From assembly GCF_014145675.1 (NCBI RefSeq), contig NZ_JACGZW010000015.1, forward strand, positions 124,001-188,000: 64,000 nt of DNA, read 5' to 3'. Below are positions 24,098 through 33,529 of this stretch, one piece after another (position 1 is the first letter of the stretch; every line of letters starts with the position of its first letter). The notes under the pieces were generated by a model. It did no database searches, had not been told where the DNA came from, and was given only the letters and a program-made list of their open reading frames with translations. The position numbers were made by a program, and so were the translations under genes. Origin of the DNA: Amycolatopsis dendrobii (lineage in GTDB: Bacteria; Actinomycetota; Actinomycetes; Mycobacteriales; Pseudonocardiaceae).

Positions 24098-25291
24098 ATG
24101 AGCAACGGTCATGCTTTGCTGGCCGTCGGCGGCGCGTTTCTCGCCGCCGGCGCCCTCGCCCGCCTCGGCGCCCGGATCGGGCTGCCCACGATCCCCCTGT
24201 TCATGCTGGCCGGTTTCGTCTTCGGCCCGCACACCCCCGGACTGTCCCTTGTGGACGACCCGGCCGAGTTCGGCGTCCTCGCCGGGCTCGGTCTCGTGTT
24301 CCTGCTCTTCTATCTCGGCCTGGAGTTCTCGCTCGACGACCTCGCCCGCGGCGGAGCCAGACTCGCCGGCGCGGGGCTCGCGTACCTCGTGCTGAACATC
24401 GGCGGCGGGCTCGCGTTCGGCTTCGCGCTCGGCTGGGGCACGCGCGAGGCGCTGGTGATCGCCGGCGCGATCGGCATCTCGTCCTCGGCCATCGTCACCA
24501 AACTGCTGCTCGAAACCCGGCGGATGAACAACCGGGAATCCCGCCTCATCATGGGCATCGTCGTGCTGGAGGACCTCTTCCTCGCGCTGTACCTGGCGCT
24601 GCTGCAACCGGTGCTCAGCGGCGCGGACGGCTTCGGCGCGGCGCTCGCCGACTTCGGCAAGGCGTTCGGCTTCCTGCTTGTGCTCGCCGCGCTGGCCCGG
24701 TGGGGCGGCCGGGTCGTGTCGCGGCTCTTCGGTTCGGCGGACGACGAACTGCTCACCGTCTGCTTCGTCGGCGTGGCCGTGCTCGGCGCCGCGGTGGCGG
24801 AGGAGGTGGGCGTGTCCGACGCGATCGGCGCGTTCATGGTCGGCATGATGCTCGGCAATTCCCAGGTCGCGCCGCGGGTGCACAAGCTGGTGCTGCCGCT
24901 GCGGGACGCGTTCGGCGCGTTGTTCTTCTTCATCTTCGGGCTGTCGATCGACCCGGGCGCGGTCGGCACGGTCGTCCTCCCGGTGCTCGCCGCGGTCGTG
25001 CTGACCCTGGTGCTGAACCTCGCCGCCGGCGCGTTCGCCGCCCGGCTGCACGGCTTCGACCGGCAGGAAGGCGTGAACATCGGCCTGATCGTGCTCACCC
25101 GGGGCGAGTTCTCGCTCGTCCTGGCGACGATGGCGACCGCGGCCGGGCTGGACTCGCGAGTGGCCCCGTTCGTCGCCGGGTACGTGCTGCTCCTGGCCGT
25201 GATCGGACCGCTCGCCGTGCTCCGCTCGGACCGGCTGACCTGGCTGCTTCCGGCCAAGCTCGTCCGGCCGCGTCCGGTCCCGGCGCCGTGA
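24098..25291 (+). CDS. Cation:proton antiporter, CPA2 (KefB-like) family
   Basis: 397 residues, ATG 24098 with AGAGGA upstream. About 12 membrane helices; typical CPA2 features are LPTIPLFMLAGFVFGPHTPGL near the N-terminus, FLLFYLGLEFSLDDL, GISSSAIVTKLLLETRRMNNRES, ELLTVCFVGVAVLGAAVAEEVGVSDAIGAFMVG and the late NIGLIVLTRGEFSLVLATMA. The protein ends after the membrane domain, with no RCK/TrkA domain, so any regulatory subunit must be separate. It probably exchanges K+ or Na+ for H+. It follows the small secreted protein gene by 42 bases. Confidence 0.93.
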   Translation: MSNGHALLAVGGAFLAAGALARLGARIGLPTIPLFMLAGFVFGPHTPGLSLVDDPAEFGVLAGLGLVFLLFYLGLEFSLDDLARGGARLAGAGLAYLVLNIGGGLAFGFALGWGTREALVIAGAIGISSSAIVTKLLLETRRMNNRESRLIMGIVVLEDLFLALYLALLQPVLSGADGFGAALADFGKAFGFLLVLAALARWGGRVVSRLFGSADDELLTVCFVGVAVLGAAVAEEVGVSDAIGAFMVGMMLGNSQVAPRVHKLVLPLRDAFGALFFFIFGLSIDPGAVGTVVLPVLAAVVLTLVLNLAAGAFAARLHGFDRQEGVNIGLIVLTRGEFSLVLATMATAAGLDSRVAPFVAGYVLLLAVIGPLAVLRSDRLTWLLPAKLVRPRPVPAP

Positions 25292-25351
25292 GCCGGGGAG
25301 CCCGGGCTGTCGCTCGCGGCATATTCGGAAGCCACGACGGTCACGCACGGC

Positions 25352-25368
25352 TATCCTCGTCCCAAGTA
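25352..25368 (+). promoter_or_regulatory. Extended -10 type element giving a near-leaderless hrpA transcript
   Basis: TATCCT (25352-25357) lies ten bases before the ATG at 25368, and no Shine-Dalgarno sequence is present, so the mRNA probably begins within a few bases of the start codon, as is frequent in actinomycetes. Confidence 0.4.
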
Positions 25369-28300
25369 TGTCCACTCCATCTCCCTACGCAGAGCTGCGC
25401 GCCCAGCTGCCCGAATTGATGCTGCGCGACGAGCACCGGCTCCGCCGTCGTCTCGACGGCGCGCGCCGGTCTCGCGACAAGCAGCAGACGGCCGAGCGCA
25501 TCGCCGCCGACGTCGAAACGGCGCTGCTGCGCGTGCAGCAGCGCCGCGAAAGCGTGCCGAAGATCGAGTACCCCGCCGAGCTGCCGGTCAGCAGGCTCTC
25601 CGGCGAGATCGGCGACGCGATCCGCGACCACCAGGTGGTGATCGTCGCGGGGGAGACCGGGTCGGGCAAGACCACGCAGCTGCCGAAGATCTGCCTCGAG
25701 CTGGGCCGCGGCGTGCGCGGGCAGATCGGGCACACTCAGCCGCGCAGGCTCGCCGCGCGCACGGTCGCCGACCGGATCGCCAGCGAGCTGAAGACCGAAC
25801 TGGGCGACACGGTCGGCTACAAGGTCCGGTTCACCGACCAGTCCGGCCAGGACACCCTGGTCAAGCTGATGACGGACGGCATCCTGCTGGCCGAGATCCA
25901 GACCGACCGGATGCTGCGCCAGTACGACACGCTGATCATCGACGAGGCGCACGAGCGCAGCCTCAACATCGACTTCATCCTCGGCTACCTCAAGCAGCTG
26001 CTGCCGCGCCGTCCGGACCTGAAGGTGATCATCACCTCGGCGACCATCGACCCGGAGCGGTTCTCGCGGCATTTCGACGACGCGCCGATCGTCGAGGTCT
26101 CCGGCCGGACCTATCCGGTCGAGGTGCGCTACCGGCCTCTCGTGGACCCGGACGATCCCGAGGACGACCCGGACCGCGACCAGACGCAGGCGATCTCCGA
26201 GGCGGTCCAGGAGCTGTCCGGCGAGGCGCCGGGCGACATCCTCGTGTTCCTCTCCGGCGAACGCGAAATCCGGGACACGGCGGACGTGCTGAACCGGCTG
26301 GACCTGCGGAACACCGAGGTGCTGCCGCTGTACGCGCGGCTGTCCGCGGCCGATCAGCACCGCGTGTTCCAGCGGCACACCGGACGGCGGATCGTGCTGG
26401 CCACGAACGTCGCCGAGACGTCGCTGACCGTGCCGGGCATCAAGTACGTGATCGACCCGGGCACCGCGCGCATCTCGCGCTACAGCCATCGCACGAAGGT
26501 GCAGCGGCTGCCGATCGAGGCGGTTTCGCAGGCGTCGGCGAACCAGCGCAAGGGCCGGTGCGGGCGTACCTCGGACGGCATCTGCATCCGGCTGTACTCC
26601 GAGGAGGACTTCGAATCGCGGCCGGAGTTCACCGATCCGGAGATCCTGCGGACGAACCTGGCGTCGGTCATCCTGCAGATGACGTCGCTCGGCCTCGGCG
26701 ACATGAACGCGTTCCCGTTCGTGGAACCGCCGGACCGCCGCCAGGTCACCGACGGCGTGCAGCTGCTGCAGGAACTCGGCGCGTTCGAGACCGGCGATTC
26801 CTCGAAACTCACCGAGGTCGGCCGCAAGCTCGCGCTGCTGCCGGTGGACCCGCGGATGGGCCGGATGGTGCTGGAGGCCGCGCGGAACGGCTGCGTGCGC
26901 GAGGTGATGATCATCGCCGCGGCACTGTCCATTCAGGACCCGCGCGAGCGGCCGGCGGAGAAACAGCAGGCCGCCGACGCGCAGCACGCGCGATTCGCTG
27001 ATCCGACGTCGGATTTCCTCTCCTACCTCAAGCTGTGGGAGTACGTCAGCGAACAGCAGAAGACGCTGACCGGCAACCAGTTCCGCCGGATGTGCCGCAC
27101 CGAGTACCTGAACTACCTGCGGATCCGCGAGTGGCAGGACATCTTCGGCCAGCTGCGCCAGCTCGCCAAACCGCTCGGCATCACGCTCAGCACCACGCCC
27201 GCCGAACCGCAGCACGTGCACACGGCGCTGATTTCCGGGCTGCTGTCGCACATCGGGCTCAAGGACCCGGCGAAGGGCGACTACCTCGGCGCGCGCGGGG
27301 CCCGGTTCTCGGTGTTCCCCGGTTCGGCGCTGTTCAAGAAGCAGCCGCGCTGGGTGATGTCGGCGGAACTGGTCGAGACATCGCGGCTGTGGGGCCGGGT
27401 CAACGCGCGGGTCGAGCCGGACTGGGTCGAACCGCTCGCGCAGCACGTCGTGAAGCGTTCGTATTCGGAGCCGCACTGGGAGCGCAAACAGGGCGCGGTG
27501 ATGGCGACCGAGAAGGTGACGCTGTACGGCGTGCCGCTGGTCGCCGACCGGCGGGTGAACTACGGCCGGATCGACCCGGAGATCTCGCGCGCGATGTTCA
27601 TCCGGCACGCGCTGGTCGAGGGCGACTGGCATACGAACCACCGGTTCTTCGCCGAGAACCGCGCGCTGCTGGACGAGGTCGAGGACCTGGAGAACCGCGC
27701 CCGGCGGCGCGACATCCTGGTGGACGACCAGACGCTGTACGAGTTCTACGACGCGCGAGTGCCCGAGGACATCGTGTCCGTGCGGCATTTCGACAGCTGG
27801 TGGAAGAAGGCGCGGCGGACCGAGCCGGATCTGCTGTCGTTCGAAAAGTCCATGCTCATCAACGAGGTCGCGGGCGCGGTCCGCGAATCGGACTACCCGG
27901 ACTCGTGGACGCAGGGCACGCACGTCTTCAAGCTGACCTACCAGTTCGAACCGGGCGCGGACGCCGACGGCGTCACCGTGCACATCCCGCTGCCGGTGCT
28001 GAACCAGGTGACGCCGGACGGTTTCGACTGGCAGGTGCCCGGCCTGCGCGGCGAACTGGCGACGCAGCTGATCAAATCGCTGCCGAAAGCGTTGCGGCGC
28101 AACTTCGTCCCGGCTCCGGACACGGCTGCCGACGCGTTGACGCGAATGTCCCCTTCGGACGGTCCGCTGCTCGACATCCTCGGCGACGAGCTGCACGCCA
28201 TGCGCGGCATCGACATCCCGCATTCGGCGTGGGACCTCTCGACGGTGCCGGACCACCTCCGGATCACCTTCCGCGTGGTGGACGAGCGCGGCAAGCGGGT

Positions 28301-29243
28301 GGCCGAGGGCAAGGATCTGGACGAGCTGAAGCGCCGTCTCGCGCCGCGCGTGCGAGAGACGATTTCCAAGGCTGCCAACAGCATCGAGAAGGCCGGCCTG
28401 GTGCAGCCGTCGTTCGGCGAGCTGCCGAAGGTGTTCGCGTCGACCCGGCGCGGACACGACGTGAAGGCGTATCCGGCGCTGGTCGACGAGGGCGCGTCGG
28501 TGGCCGTGCGGCTGCTCGACACGCCCGCCGAACAGCAGCACGCGATGTGGTCCGGCACGCGGCGGATGCTGCGGCTGAACCTGAACTCGCCGATGAAGTT
28601 CATTACGCGGTCGCTGTCGAACTCCTCGAAGCTCGTGCTGAACCGCAATCCGCACGGCAGCGTCGCGGGCCTGCTGGAGGATTGCGTCGACTGCGCGGTC
28701 GACGCGCTGATGGCCTCGGCGGGCGGCCCGGTCTGGGACGAGGCGGGTTTCGCGGCGCTGCTGGAGAAGGTGCGGGCCGGGTTGAACCCGAAGGTGCTGG
28801 AGGTGCTGACGGAGGTCGAGCGGATCCTGCGCGCGGCCATCGACGTCGAAACGCGCCTGTCGGACACCCGCGGCCCGGCCGAGTCGCTGGCGGACATCCG
28901 CCGGCAGCTGGACGGCTTGGTGCACAAGGGCTTCGTGACGGAAACGGGTGCGGCCCGGCTGCCGAACGTGGTCCGGTATCTGCGCGGCATCGAGCGGCGG
29001 CTGGAGAAGCTGCCGCTGGAACAGACGCGTGACCTGCAGCGGATGGCGGACGTCGCGTGGATCACGAAGGAGTACGAAGACGCGGTGGCCGCTTTGCCGC
29101 CGGGGACGTCGTCGCCCGCGCTGGCGGAGGTGCGGTGGATGATCGAGGAGCTTCGGGTGAGCTTCTTCGCGCAGACCTTGGGGACGGCGCATCCGGTGTC
29201 GTTGAAGCGGATCACCAAGGCGCTGGACGTGGCGCTGGCCTAG
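25368..29243 (+). CDS. hrpA: ATP-dependent RNA helicase HrpA
   Basis: 1291 residues, the full length of bacterial HrpA. Helicase motifs in order: GETGSGKTTQLPK (motif I, near residue 95), TQPRRLAAR (Ia), DEAHERS (II, DEAH), TSATIDPERF (III), ILVFLSGEREI (IV), TNVAETSLTVPGIKYVID (V) and QRKGRCGR (VI). The helicase-associated and OB domains follow, and the C-terminal half is the HrpA-specific DUF3418 region. HrpA is a DEAH-box enzyme linked to mRNA processing and rescue of stalled ribosomes in E. coli. Monocistronic in appearance. Confidence 0.96.
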   Translation: MSTPSPYAELRAQLPELMLRDEHRLRRRLDGARRSRDKQQTAERIAADVETALLRVQQRRESVPKIEYPAELPVSRLSGEIGDAIRDHQVVIVAGETGSGKTTQLPKICLELGRGVRGQIGHTQPRRLAARTVADRIASELKTELGDTVGYKVRFTDQSGQDTLVKLMTDGILLAEIQTDRMLRQYDTLIIDEAHERSLNIDFILGYLKQLLPRRPDLKVIITSATIDPERFSRHFDDAPIVEVSGRTYPVEVRYRPLVDPDDPEDDPDRDQTQAISEAVQELSGEAPGDILVFLSGEREIRDTADVLNRLDLRNTEVLPLYARLSAADQHRVFQRHTGRRIVLATNVAETSLTVPGIKYVIDPGTARISRYSHRTKVQRLPIEAVSQASANQRKGRCGRTSDGICIRLYSEEDFESRPEFTDPEILRTNLASVILQMTSLGLGDMNAFPFVEPPDRRQVTDGVQLLQELGAFETGDSSKLTEVGRKLALLPVDPRMGRMVLEAARNGCVREVMIIAAALSIQDPRERPAEKQQAADAQHARFADPTSDFLSYLKLWEYVSEQQKTLTGNQFRRMCRTEYLNYLRIREWQDIFGQLRQLAKPLGITLSTTPAEPQHVHTALISGLLSHIGLKDPAKGDYLGARGARFSVFPGSALFKKQPRWVMSAELVETSRLWGRVNARVEPDWVEPLAQHVVKRSYSEPHWERKQGAVMATEKVTLYGVPLVADRRVNYGRIDPEISRAMFIRHALVEGDWHTNHRFFAENRALLDEVEDLENRARRRDILVDDQTLYEFYDARVPEDIVSVRHFDSWWKKARRTEPDLLSFEKSMLINEVAGAVRESDYPDSWTQGTHVFKLTYQFEPGADADGVTVHIPLPVLNQVTPDGFDWQVPGLRGELATQLIKSLPKALRRNFVPAPDTAADALTRMSPSDGPLLDILGDELHAMRGIDIPHSAWDLSTVPDHLRITFRVVDERGKRVAEGKDLDELKRRLAPRVRETISKAANSIEKAGLVQPSFGELPKVFASTRRGHDVKAYPALVDEGASVAVRLLDTPAEQQHAMWSGTRRMLRLNLNSPMKFITRSLSNSSKLVLNRNPHGSVAGLLEDCVDCAVDALMASAGGPVWDEAGFAALLEKVRAGLNPKVLEVLTEVERILRAAIDVETRLSDTRGPAESLADIRRQLDGLVHKGFVTETGAARLPNVVRYLRGIERRLEKLPLEQTRDLQRMADVAWITKEYEDAVAALPPGTSSPALAEVRWMIEELRVSFFAQTLGTAHPVSLKRITKALDVALA

Positions 29244-29246
29244 CGA

Positions 29247-29645
29247 TCACTTCGCCAGGAGCGTGACGGTGGCGGCGCTGGCTGACACCGTGCCCGCGAC
29301 GGCGGACAGCGAGGCCGCCACTCCGTTCACGTTGCCGAGCATTCTCCGGAGCGCTTTCGCCGGTGCTTGCTCCTTGAACGCCATCTTGAGCTTCTGCCAT
29401 TTGTGCTGCCGGATATGGCACCCGAGGAGGATTCCACTGGCGTTGTTGCGGCAGAACTCGTTTTTCCGGGTGGGCGCGCAACACCAGGTCGGTGCTTGAA
29501 AGAGGCCGTACAGCACTACGAAGGCCGACAGGACCGCGATGACGCCCGGCCCGATCGCCGGGACCGCCCAGAGGGCGATGACCGCGATAAAAGCCAGAAA
29601 GCTCCAGAGGCTGCCGGTTTTCTTTTTTCCTTTTCTCCCCGCCAT
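29247..29645 (-). CDS. Small membrane protein with Cys-rich loop, unknown function
   Basis: 132 residues, ATG 29645. A basic start (MAGRKGKKKTG) is followed by two adjacent hydrophobic segments (LWSFLAFIAVIALWAV and GVIAVLSAFVVLYGLF), then a loop APTWCCAPTRKNEFCRNNASG with four Cys including GCHIRQH, and a C-terminal helical part ending in an alanine/valine-rich stretch. The Cys/His spacing (CC, C, C-H) could bind a metal, but I do not recognise the family. It is convergent with hrpA, three bases apart. A/T content is above that of its neighbours, particularly in the 5' third (AAAACCGGC, TTTTCTTTTT on the plus strand). Confidence 0.65.
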   Translation of the reverse strand: MAGRKGKKKTGSLWSFLAFIAVIALWAVPAIGPGVIAVLSAFVVLYGLFQAPTWCCAPTRKNEFCRNNASGILLGCHIRQHKWQKLKMAFKEQAPAKALRRMLGNVNGVAASLSAVAGTVSASAATVTLLAK

Positions 29646-29797
29646 GGAGCACGAAGGTACTGATCAGTGTCGCCTGGTGGATAGCGCCTTTGCGGTGGAA
29701 CGCGCCGCGGTGAGCGCCACCGACGGCAACACTGTGCTCCGCCAAAAGGATTTCTCGGCCTCGCCCATGTGGTGGGTGGGGAAGATGAGTCAGCTGA

Positions 29798-31498
29798 TCA
29801 CTTCGCCTCCGCATAATTGTCCACCGATTTCGCGTCCATGGGAAATCGCACCGGGCACGCCTCCCCGAAGACCAGCCGAGCCGCTTCTTGAATCGCGGTC
29901 TCCACGATCTCCGCGACTTCGTCCGCCAGTTCGGCGGGTGCGTGCACGATCACCTCGTCGTGCAGGAAGAACACCAGATGCGCCGGTTCAGGAAGCCGGC
30001 CGCGCAAAGTGGCCAGCAGGACCGCCGTCAGGTCGGCCGCACTCGCCTGCACCACGAAGTTCCGCGTGAACCGGCCCCAACTGCGCGACGCCCGCCGCGC
30101 CCGGGTTTCCGTCGCCTCGTCCTCGGTGAGCCCGCCGGTCAGGGCGCGCCAAGCAGCAGACGGAGCAGGAGAAGTACGGCCCAGCCGAGACCGGACTCGT
30201 TCGCCCCGTTCGCCCGCCGCGGCGGCGTGTTCCACATAGGACACTGCGTCCGGGAAACGCTGACGCAGCAACGCGAGCAGCGGCCCGGCCTCGCCGGAGG
30301 TGCCGCCGTACATCGCGGACAGCATCGCGATCTTCGCGCGGGAACGGTCGTCTCGGGTATCCCCAGGGCGGAGCGGGACGTAGCGGGTGCCGGAGAACAG
30401 CGCCTCCGCCAAACGGGCGTACAGATCGGTGGCCGCGGCGACTTCGGCAAGGCGGCGGTCGCCGGACAAGGCGGTGAGGACACGCGGCTCCAGTTGCGCC
30501 CCGTCGGCGACCACGAGTTTCCAGCCGGGGTCCGCGGACGCACACGAACGCAGCGCGCGCGGGATCTGCAGCGCCCCGCCGCCCCGGGTGGCCCAGCGGC
30601 CGGACACCACGCCGCCGACCACGTAGTGCGGGCGGAAGCGTCCGTCGGCGACCCATTCGTCCAGCCACGCCCAGCCGTTGGCCGAGTGGAGCCGCGACAG
30701 TTCCTTGTACTCCAGCAGCGGTGCGACCGCGGGATGATCGATGTCTTGCAGCAGGTACTTCCGCGCCGCCGGGATTTCGATGCCCTCCCTGGCCAGTGCG
30801 CGGACGACGCTGGCTGACGAGTCGGGATTGACCGGCCGCCCGCCCAGCGCCGCGGAGATCTTCGCGGCGAGGTCGACGAGGGCTTTCGGACGTTGACCAG
30901 CGGGTACGCGCGGGCCCAGGCGTTCTTCCAGCAACTGCAGGTGCCGATCGGCGCGCCAGGGGAGCCCGGCGGCGGAGATTTCCGCGGCGGCCAGGGCGCT
31001 GGCCGATTCGGCCGCGAGCAGCAGCCGCATCCGAGCGGGGGCCTCGGTGGCGGCGACGCGTTTCTCTTGTTCGGCCAGCACGCGCCGGGCCGCGGCGACG
31101 ACGGTGACGCCCGGCGGCAGGCCAGGGCCGCGCGGGGAGAACAGCGTGGGCTGCACGTCCTCGCCGAAGGCCGGGCCGTCGTCGGGCGGTTCCTCCCCGT
31201 TCGCCCGCGCCCACGCCGCCCGCAGGCTGCGCGATTCGCCCTCCCGGCCCTCGTAGGCGAGCAGCAGCCCTTCGGCGAGCGACAGGTCGTAGCACCGGCC
31301 CAGCCGCACCCCGGCCTTGATCAGCGTGGGATAGATCTCCTCGGCCGAGGGCAGCACCCAGCGCGGGCTCTCGGCTGCCTCGAGCCGGCGCACCTCGTCG
31401 GCCCAGTCGGCGCGCGAAAGCCCGCGGAGGGTCCCCGCGGGGCCCTCGATCGTGTAGCCGGAGTCCTCCTCCCGGCCGGTGATCACCTGCACCGTCAC
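29798..31498 (-). CDS. DNA polymerase I paralogue (bifunctional 3'-5' exonuclease/polymerase family) with worn exonuclease region
   Basis: 566 residues from GTG 31498 (start uncertain; no clear ribosome binding site). The C-terminal half is a family A polymerase: motif A LVVADGAQLEPRVLTALSGD, motif B RSRAKIAMLSAMYG and motif C FFLHDEVIVHAP. The conserved Phe of motif B (K-x3-F in E. coli Pol I) is Leu here. The N-terminal part occupies the place of the proofreading exonuclease but I cannot find the DxE motif, so it probably does not proofread. It is distinct from housekeeping PolA, being shorter and lacking a 5'-nuclease. Likely a repair or lesion-bypass polymerase; unproven. Confidence 0.88.
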   Translation of the reverse strand: MTVQVITGREEDSGYTIEGPAGTLRGLSRADWADEVRRLEAAESPRWVLPSAEEIYPTLIKAGVRLGRCYDLSLAEGLLLAYEGREGESRSLRAAWARANGEEPPDDGPAFGEDVQPTLFSPRGPGLPPGVTVVAAARRVLAEQEKRVAATEAPARMRLLLAAESASALAAAEISAAGLPWRADRHLQLLEERLGPRVPAGQRPKALVDLAAKISAALGGRPVNPDSSASVVRALAREGIEIPAARKYLLQDIDHPAVAPLLEYKELSRLHSANGWAWLDEWVADGRFRPHYVVGGVVSGRWATRGGGALQIPRALRSCASADPGWKLVVADGAQLEPRVLTALSGDRRLAEVAAATDLYARLAEALFSGTRYVPLRPGDTRDDRSRAKIAMLSAMYGGTSGEAGPLLALLRQRFPDAVSYVEHAAAAGERGERVRSRLGRTSPAPSAAWRALTGGLTEDEATETRARRASRSWGRFTRNFVVQASAADLTAVLLATLRGRLPEPAHLVFFLHDEVIVHAPAELADEVAEIVETAIQEAARLVFGEACPVRFPMDAKSVDNYAEAK

Positions 31499-31543
31499 AT
31501 TGTGCGGACCGGCACCGACAATTTCCGCGCACCGGACGCTCAG

Positions 31544-31602
31544 CGGTCTGTGAAGGGCCCCTCGACGGACTCGGATTCCCGCGAGGGGCCCTTCACAGAC
31601 CG
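31544..31602. repeat. Perfect 21-bp inverted repeat (large hairpin)
   Basis: The arms 31544-31564 and 31582-31602 are exact reverse complements, with a 17-base loop. Each arm contains TGAAGGGCCCCTC. The structure could form a very stable stem but lies between divergently transcribed genes, where a terminator is not expected. It could serve as a barrier between the two promoters or be a mobile palindromic element; compare the hairpin at 43766-43802, which shares the GTGARGGG head. Confidence 0.85.
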
Positions 31603-31744
31603 TCCGTGACCGGTACCGGAGATTTCCTCCCCGGCCGGGCACTGGTGCGCGGGCGGGCCTTGCTTTACTGTCGAGTAACTCCCATACCGGCGGTACGGAG
31701 TCCGTCGGCGTGGGCGCTCCCGCAGCAGCAATGGAGGTGCCCGG

Positions 31745-33379
31745 ATGAGTGTGGCCGAGCTGGCCGGCCAGGTGGCAGGCAAGCTGACCGAGACCGTGCG
31801 CAGCGTCGAGGTGATGCGCCGCGCCGGGCTGGTGCCGTTCCCCCGGCTCGACGAGGGCCTGCGCTCTCTCGTCGCGATCCGCAAGTACGGCCCGTTCGCC
31901 GGCGCGAACCACATCGCGGCCCGGCGCGATTCGACGGCCGTCGGGATCGTCGACGACCTCGGCCCGCTCACCTTCAAACAGCTCGACGACCAGTCCAACG
32001 CGCTCGCCCGAGCCTGGTCGCAGCGCGGGCTCGGCCCCGGTTCGGTGATCGCCGCGCTGTGCCGCGACCACCGCGGGCTCGTGCTCACGATGGCCGCCTC
32101 GGGCAAGCTCGGCGCGCGGCTGCTGCTGATGAACACCGGCTTCGCCAAACCGCAGTTCGCCGACGTCGCCAAGCGCGAGGGCGTCACCGCGCTCGTCTAC
32201 GACCAGGAGTTCACCGGCCTGCTCGACGCGATCGACGACAGCGCCGGCACGGTCGACCGCTACCTGGCCTGGGTGGACGAACCGGGCGGGCACGAGATCC
32301 CGGTGCTCGCCGAGATCATCGCCAGCACCGACGACCGCCCGCTGCCCGCGCCCGCCAAACCCGGCGGTTTCGTGCTGCTCACCAGCGGCACCACTGGCAC
32401 TCCCAAGGGCGCGCCGCGACCGCACACGTCCGCGCTGGCGTCGGCGCAGTTCCTCGACCGCATCCCGCTGCGCTCCGGCGAAGCGACGTTCATGGGCGCG
32501 CCGCTGTTCCACGGCACCGGGCTGTCGCAGTTCATCCTCAGCTTCGCGCTCGGCTGCACGGTGGTGATGCGCCGGAAGTTCGACCCGGAGGCCACGCTGA
32601 AGGGCGTCGCCGCGCATCGGTGCACCGCGCTCGTCCTGGTGCCGACCATGTTGCAGCGGATCGTCGACCTGCCGAAGGAGGTCCGCGACCGGTACGACAC
32701 CTCGTGCCTGCGGATCATCTTCGTCGCCGGGTCCGCGCTGTCGCCGGATCTCGGCAACCGGGCGAACGAGGAATTCGGCGACGTCGTGCACAACCTGTAC
32801 GGCTCCACGGAAGTCGCGGTGGCGACGGTCGCGACGCCGGAGGACTGGAAGCGCGCGCCGGGCACGGTCGGCCGCGCGCCGGTCGGCTGTCGCGTCGCGC
32901 TGTACGACGAACGCGGCAACAAGATCACCGAGCCGCACGTGACCGGGCGGGTGTTCGTCGGCAGCGGGCTCAGCTTCGGCGGCTATACAGACGGCCGCAA
33001 CAAGGAAATCATCGACGGCCTGCTCTCCAGCGGCGACGTCGGCCACTTCGACGAAGACGGCCTGCTGTTCATCGACGGCCGCGACGACGAAATGATCGTC
33101 TCCGGCGGGGAGAACGTGTTCCCGATCGAGGTGGAGAACCTCTTGGTGGAGCGTGAAGACGTTCTCGAGGCGGCGGTGATCGGCGTCGAGGACCCGGACT
33201 TCGGCGAGCGGCTCAAGGCGTTCGTGGTGCGGGCCGAGGGATCGACGCTCGACGAGGACGGCGTGCGCGAGTACGTGAAGGCGAACCTGGCGCGCTACAA
33301 GGTGCCGCGGGATGTGGAATTCCTGGACGAACTGCCGCGCAACGCGACTGGGAAGGTGCTGCGGACCAAGCTGAGCTGA
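31745..33379 (+). CDS. Acyl-CoA synthetase / AMP-dependent ligase
   Basis: 544 residues, ATG 31745 with GGAGGTG upstream. ANL-superfamily motifs: LLTSGTTGTPKGAPRPH (P-loop, near residue 215), LYGSTEVAVAT, the hinge region HFDEDGLLFIDGRDDEMIVSGGENVFP, and the C-terminal catalytic Lys in LPRNATGKVLRTKL. It activates a carboxylic acid as the acyl-AMP and passes it to CoA. The substrate class (long-chain fatty acid, FadD12-like) is suggested by the N-terminal region but is not certain. Single gene, divergent from the polymerase paralogue. Confidence 0.92.
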   Translation: MSVAELAGQVAGKLTETVRSVEVMRRAGLVPFPRLDEGLRSLVAIRKYGPFAGANHIAARRDSTAVGIVDDLGPLTFKQLDDQSNALARAWSQRGLGPGSVIAALCRDHRGLVLTMAASGKLGARLLLMNTGFAKPQFADVAKREGVTALVYDQEFTGLLDAIDDSAGTVDRYLAWVDEPGGHEIPVLAEIIASTDDRPLPAPAKPGGFVLLTSGTTGTPKGAPRPHTSALASAQFLDRIPLRSGEATFMGAPLFHGTGLSQFILSFALGCTVVMRRKFDPEATLKGVAAHRCTALVLVPTMLQRIVDLPKEVRDRYDTSCLRIIFVAGSALSPDLGNRANEEFGDVVHNLYGSTEVAVATVATPEDWKRAPGTVGRAPVGCRVALYDERGNKITEPHVTGRVFVGSGLSFGGYTDGRNKEIIDGLLSSGDVGHFDEDGLLFIDGRDDEMIVSGGENVFPIEVENLLVEREDVLEAAVIGVEDPDFGERLKAFVVRAEGSTLDEDGVREYVKANLARYKVPRDVEFLDELPRNATGKVLRTKLS

Positions 33380-33529
33380 GCGCGGTCAGGGGAAGAAGCT
33401 CTGCACGCGGGGATCCGAGGAGGGCGCGGATTTCGGTCGGGACCCGGCGGTGCCGGTCCGGCCGCGACGAGCTGGTCCAGTTCGGACAGCGAGGCCGCCG
33501 GGATGCCTCGTGCCGACACGACGGTCGGC

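Noticed and set aside
25341..29192. A 1283-codon minus-strand open frame
   Set aside because: It is the exact antisense shadow of hrpA, which has all helicase motifs; the antisense product is arginine- and histidine-rich with no recognisable domain.
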